Below the pieces are notes generated by a model. That model saw only the letters and a program-made list of their open reading frames with translations, did no database searches and had not been told where the DNA came from. Both the position numbers and the translations under genes were made by a program. Below, piece by piece: positions 5,958 to 8,412 of a stretch of DNA of 8,412 bases (positions are counted from its first letter, which is position 1; every line of letters starts with the position of its first letter). Source of the stretch: Campylobacterales bacterium (GTDB taxonomy: Bacteria; Campylobacterota; Campylobacteria; Campylobacterales; Sulfurovaceae); the NCBI GenBank assembly GCA_014763905.1, contig JACXUN010000053.1, positions 1 through 8,412 of the forward strand, given 5' to 3'.

Positions 5958-6028
5958 GTAGCGTGGGCATTCTTGCCCACGAAAGAGATAATTTTTACAT
6001 TCATTGTGGGCAAGAATGCCCACGCTAC
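5958..6028. repeat. REP-like inverted-repeat doublet 2 (GTAG-footed)
   Basis: Two 23-base arms (5958-5980 and 6006-6028) are perfect inverted copies around a 25-base spacer. Each arm begins GTAG and continues as a small perfect hairpin, CGTGGGCA-TTCT-TGCCCACG, with the final G lost in one arm. The architecture equals that of doublet 1: 71 bases in total and inverted GTAG-footed arms. The palindrome sequence differs, so it belongs to another REP family. It is GC-rich amid AT-rich surroundings, consistent with insertion. It occupies most of the predicted leader of the minus-strand gene. Confidence 0.75.
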
Positions 6029-6036
6029 GAAAATAG

Positions 6037-6042
6037 ATTATA
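6037..6042 (-). promoter_or_regulatory. -10 box of the probable minus-strand gene promoter
   Basis: On the minus strand a perfect TATAAT (within GGATATAATC) would start transcription near 6030, just outside doublet 2. The leader would then consist almost entirely of that repeat. The box is 30 bases from the divergent rimO -10 box. Confidence 0.45.
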
Positions 6043-6068
6043 TCCAAAATAAATTTACCAAATTATTT

Positions 6069-6077
6069 TGATACAAT
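6069..6077 (+). promoter_or_regulatory. Extended -10 promoter of rimO
   Basis: TGATACAAT combines a TG extension with TACAAT (6072-6077). No clear -35 is present. The same GATACAAT string precedes the next transcription unit at 7441-7448. Transcription would start near 6084, giving a leader of about 26 bases. Confidence 0.5.
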
Positions 6078-6099
6078 ACGGCAATATTTCTTAACTTAT

Positions 6100-6103
6100 G
6101 GAG
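6100..6103 (+). promoter_or_regulatory. Ribosome site selecting the rimO TTG start
   Basis: GGAG lies six bases before TTG at 6110. It overlaps the in-frame ATG at 6098, which has no ribosome site of its own. The overlap argues that the ATG is not the true start. Confidence 0.6.
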
Positions 6104-6109
6104 TTATTT

Positions 6110-7426
6110 TTGTCTACCAAAAAACTACATCTCGTCAGCCTCGGCTGTACCAAAAACCTTGTCGACAGCGAAGTGATGCTCGGTCGGCTTAAGGCATATC
6201 AATTGAGCGACGATGCCACCGATGCCGATGTGATTATCGTTAATACCTGTGGCTTTATCGATGCTGCCAAGCAGGAGAGTATCAATACCATTCTCAACCT
6301 ACATGATGAGCGTAAAGAGGGCTCGATCTTGGTCATGAGCGGATGTCTGAGCGAACGGTATAAAGAGGAGCTACAAGCCGAATTGCCGGAAATCGATATC
6401 TTTACCGGAGTGGGCGATTATGAACAGATCGATCGATTGATCGCAGAGAAAAAAAGTACCTTCTCCCCAGAAGTCTACCTCGCCAATGAAAATGCCGAAC
6501 GGGTCATCACCGGTTCCAATAGCCACGCCTATATCAAGATCGCCGAAGGGTGTAACCAAAACTGCTCCTTTTGTGCGATCCCTAGTTTCAAGGGCAAACT
6601 CCACTCCCGAACACTTGTTTCTATTGAAAAAGAGGTCAAAGCCCTCGTTGCCAAAGGATTTTATGAGTTTAGCTTTATCTCGCAAGACTCCTCCAGCTAC
6701 GGACGCGATATCGAAATGAAAGATGGACTCATCGACCTCATCGATACCGTTGAAGCAATCGAAGGGGTACAAATCGCTCGGATTCTCTACCTCTACCCAA
6801 GTACCACCAGTTTTGATCTAATCGACAGGATTGCCAATTCCCAAATCTTCCAAACCTACTATGATATGCCGATTCAACATATCGATGACGGTATGCTCAA
6901 ATTGATGCGACGGGGATTCGGTGAAGCCAAAACGATTGAACTGCTAGAGCGTATGAAATCCAAAAAAAATGCCTTTATCCGTACCTCCATTATCGCCGGA
7001 CATCCAGGAGAGAGTAATGAGGCGTTTGAGCGGGTATGTGACTTTATGGAAGCATTCGGATTTGACCGCTTCAATGTCTTCGCCTACTCCAATGAAGAGA
7101 CTACCCCTGCCTTTACCATGAAACCGGTAGAAGAGGAGGTGATCGAAGCTCGTGTCAATCGACTCGAAGCAATCTCCCAACAGAGCATGATCAACTCACT
7201 GAATAAACTGGTAGGTCAAACCATCGAAGTAATCTTAGAAGGTGAAAGCGACGAACACGAGTTGATCCTCTCCGCCCGACCGATTCAATGGGCAAAAGAT
7301 ATCGATGGAGATATTTTGATCAATGATACGGCTGATCTGCCTATTGAGTTTGGAAAAGTGTATGAAGCGAAAGTAACGGAACTGGTGGGTGATCGATTGT
7401 TGGCAACGTTAAAACATACCGTATGA
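6110..7426 (+). CDS. rimO: Ribosomal protein S12 methylthiotransferase RimO
   Basis: This radical-SAM enzyme adds a methylthio group to the conserved aspartate (Asp88/89) of ribosomal protein S12. Counting from TTG, the 438-residue protein has the N-terminal UPF0004 domain with cluster cysteines C13 (LGCTKNLVDSEVM), C47 (NTCGFI) and C79 (SGCLSERY). The radical-SAM domain has C148, C152 and C155 in AEGCNQNCSFCAIPSFKG. The C-terminal TRAM domain spans about 362-438. LGCTKNLVDSEVM and the short N-terminus favour RimO over MiaB. The start at 6110 gives MSTKKLHLVSLGCTKNLVD, which fits family members; starting at ATG 6098 would add four residues (MELF). The motif IIAGHPGES (294-302) has His where many RimO proteins have Phe; I believe this is common in this phylum. 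The gene is intact and divergent from the minus-strand gene. Confidence 0.95.
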   Translation: MSTKKLHLVSLGCTKNLVDSEVMLGRLKAYQLSDDATDADVIIVNTCGFIDAAKQESINTILNLHDERKEGSILVMSGCLSERYKEELQAELPEIDIFTGVGDYEQIDRLIAEKKSTFSPEVYLANENAERVITGSNSHAYIKIAEGCNQNCSFCAIPSFKGKLHSRTLVSIEKEVKALVAKGFYEFSFISQDSSSYGRDIEMKDGLIDLIDTVEAIEGVQIARILYLYPSTTSFDLIDRIANSQIFQTYYDMPIQHIDDGMLKLMRRGFGEAKTIELLERMKSKKNAFIRTSIIAGHPGESNEAFERVCDFMEAFGFDRFNVFAYSNEETTPAFTMKPVEEEVIEARVNRLEAISQQSMINSLNKLVGQTIEVILEGESDEHELILSARPIQWAKDIDGDILINDTADLPIEFGKVYEAKVTELVGDRLLATLKHTV

Positions 7427-7442
7427 TGATAAATTTTTGTGA

Positions 7443-7448
7443 TACAAT
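7443..7448 (+). promoter_or_regulatory. -10 box before the 40-residue protein and DUF89 gene
   Basis: TACAAT, in the context TGTGATACAAT, lies 24 bases before the next start codon in the 46-base gap after rimO. An alternative TATAAA at 7454-7459 is too near the ribosome site to serve. A separate transcript for the small gene and DUF89 is likely. Confidence 0.45.
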
Positions 7449-7472
7449 AACTTTATAAAATAAGGAGCTATC

Positions 7473-7595
7473 ATGCGTGATCCATGGGTTGTCTATGTAG
7501 TAGTATTGGGAACGGTTGCGGGAATGATCTATGCCAAACACCTCATCTTTTTTGGGGACAAAGAGACAGACTCAAAAAGCAAGGATAAGGAGTGA
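7473..7595 (+). CDS. 40-residue single-helix membrane protein
   Basis: This small gene encodes MRDPWVVYVVVLGTVAGMIY and then a further 20 residues. A single membrane helix spans about residues 5-27 (WVVYVVVLGTVAGMIYAKHLIFF) and contains a GxxxG-like G13-TVA-G17 spacing. A hydrophilic, Lys/Asp/Ser-rich tail follows (GDKETDSKSKDKE). A strong ribosome site AAGGAG at 7462-7467, five bases before the ATG, a promoter box upstream, and a stop codon overlapping the next start (GTGA) all support a real gene. I do not recognise a family. It is too hydrophilic at the end for a signal peptide, so it is probably a small anchored membrane protein. Its role may relate to the translationally coupled DUF89 gene. 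Confidence 0.7.
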   Translation: MRDPWVVYVVVLGTVAGMIYAKHLIFFGDKETDSKSKDKE

Positions 7596-8412
7596 ATCTC
7601 AAATCAGACTGTTTAGCCTGTCTCTTTAACCAATCTCTCCGTGTCGCCAAAAATCTCAAACTTGACGAGGAGCAGTCAAAATCGCTGCTCCATGTCGCCT
7701 CTTCGGCGATTGCTCACTATAATGAGGTCTCTCCTCCAGTTGCGGCTTCTGATCTCTATCCCAAGTTAGCGGATTGTATCGGTGTCGAGGATGTTTATGA
7801 GCAGTTGAAAGCCCATTCAACGGCAGAGGCTATCAAACTACTCCCTTCCGTTCGCCAAAGTGTAGAACAGGAACCGAACCGAGTCAAAGGAGCAATCAGA
7901 GCGGCGGTTGCCGGTAATGTTATCGATTTTGCTACCCCGACTCATTTTGATCTCTATGAAGAGTTTGAGAAGGTTTTTCATACGCCGTTTACACTCGATG
8001 ATGAAACGGCATTTTTAGAACGGCTGGAAAGAGCCGATTCACTCATGATCCTTGGGGATAATGCCGGTGAACACGTATTTGACAAGCTCCTCTTGGAAGA
8101 GATCGGCAAAGCATATCCCAATCTCCAATGCTATTATGCCGTTCGCGGGTGTCCGATTATCAATGATGTGACGATGAAAGAAGCAACCCAAATCGATATC
8201 GAGAGTGTCGCGACCGTTATCGATAGCGGAGTCGATACACCGGGGCTGGTCTATGAACGGGCAAGCGACGCATTTATGGCACTCTATAATCAGATGGATT
8301 TGATTATCGCTAAAGGAATGGGGAACTATGAGTGTCTCAACGAGGTAGCCGATGATCGGATTTATCATCTCTTCAAAGTCAAGTGCGATGTGGTTTCCCA
8401 GAGTGTAGGGGC
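7592..8412 (+). CDS. DUF89-family protein, putative metal-dependent phosphatase (3'-truncated by the window)
   Basis: 273 complete codons are visible and the frame is open at the window edge. DUF89 (ARMT1-like/AF1104-like) proteins are metal-dependent phosphatases, some proposed to remove damaged or excess phosphometabolites; the substrate here is unknown. Visible signatures are an N-terminal CLAC (C7, C10), LGDNAGE with D156, N157 and E160, RGCPIINDVTMKEA with N191 and D192, and KGMGNYE at 241-247 with N245. The Asp/Asn residues match the family's metal site. The GTG start at 7592 overlaps the stop codon of the 40-residue gene (GTGA). An AAGGA at 7581-7585, six bases upstream, supports it. 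The missing part should hold only the C-terminal end of the domain. The family call is firm; the biochemical role is inferred. Confidence 0.85.
   Translation, partial: MNLKSDCLACLFNQSLRVAKNLKLDEEQSKSLLHVASSAIAHYNEVSPPVAASDLYPKLADCIGVEDVYEQLKAHSTAEAIKLLPSVRQSVEQEPNRVKGAIRAAVAGNVIDFATPTHFDLYEEFEKVFHTPFTLDDETAFLERLERADSLMILGDNAGEHVFDKLLLEEIGKAYPNLQCYYAVRGCPIINDVTMKEATQIDIESVATVIDSGVDTPGLVYERASDAFMALYNQMDLIIAKGMGNYECLNEVADDRIYHLFKVKCDVVSQSVG

Noticed and set aside
5945..6013. N-terminal extension of the minus-strand protein from TTG at 6013
   Set aside because: Its codons run through both arms of the REP-like repeat (for example KNAHA), and a better ribosome site serves the TTG at 5944.
5346..6028. 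CRISPR array or composite transposon
   Set aside because: There are only inverted doublets of two unrelated sequences, no regularly spaced direct repeats, and no transposase between them.
6371..6772. 133-codon frame antisense to rimO
   Set aside because: It overlies the intact radical-SAM domain of rimO and shows no domain of its own.
8039..8368. 109-codon minus-strand frame at the right end
   Set aside because: It is a shadow of the DUF89 gene, which shows its family motifs on the plus strand.

Overview
The window looks like a chromosomal segment of a Campylobacterota (epsilonproteobacterial) species, probably a free-living Sulfurovum/Sulfurimonas-type organism rather than a host-adapted one. 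The main reason is gene order. A highly acidic protein, guanylate kinase, TatA and ArgS in this order match, from memory, H. pylori HP0322-HP0319 and C. jejuni Cj1178c-Cj1175c. AT-rich intergenic gaps, TATAAT/TACAAT -10 boxes with poor -35 boxes, and AAAGGA-type ribosome sites fit that group. The genus is a guess.

Layout. Positions 85-4317 (+): a highly acidic protein with a degenerate receiver-like N-terminus, gmk (joined by a TAATG overlap), tatA (own promoter, followed by a hairpin), argS, and a small four-helix membrane protein. Positions 4318-4500: an AT-rich gap with inverted repeats and the htpX promoter. Positions 4501-5331 (+): htpX. Positions 5411-5944 (-): an unrecognised membrane/coiled-coil protein. 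Positions 6110-7426 (+): rimO. Positions 7473-7595 (+): a 40-residue membrane protein, overlapped by the start of a DUF89-family gene that runs off the right edge.

These are mainly housekeeping and protein quality genes: nucleotide metabolism (Gmk), protein export (TatA), tRNA charging (ArgS), membrane proteolysis (HtpX), ribosomal protein S12 modification (RimO) and a putative metal-dependent phosphatase (DUF89). I see no phage, CRISPR, toxin-antitoxin or transposase gene, and no tRNA or rRNA.

The most unusual structure surrounds the minus-strand gene. It is bracketed by two different REP-like inverted-repeat doublets (5346-5416 and 5958-6028). Each arm opens with the GTAG tetranucleotide typical of RAYT-mobilised REP sequences. 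One doublet supplies the gene's stop codon. The other makes up nearly its whole predicted 5' leader, ending one base before its ribosome site. Three genes (htpX, the minus-strand gene and rimO) appear to start at TTG, judged from ribosome-site spacing.
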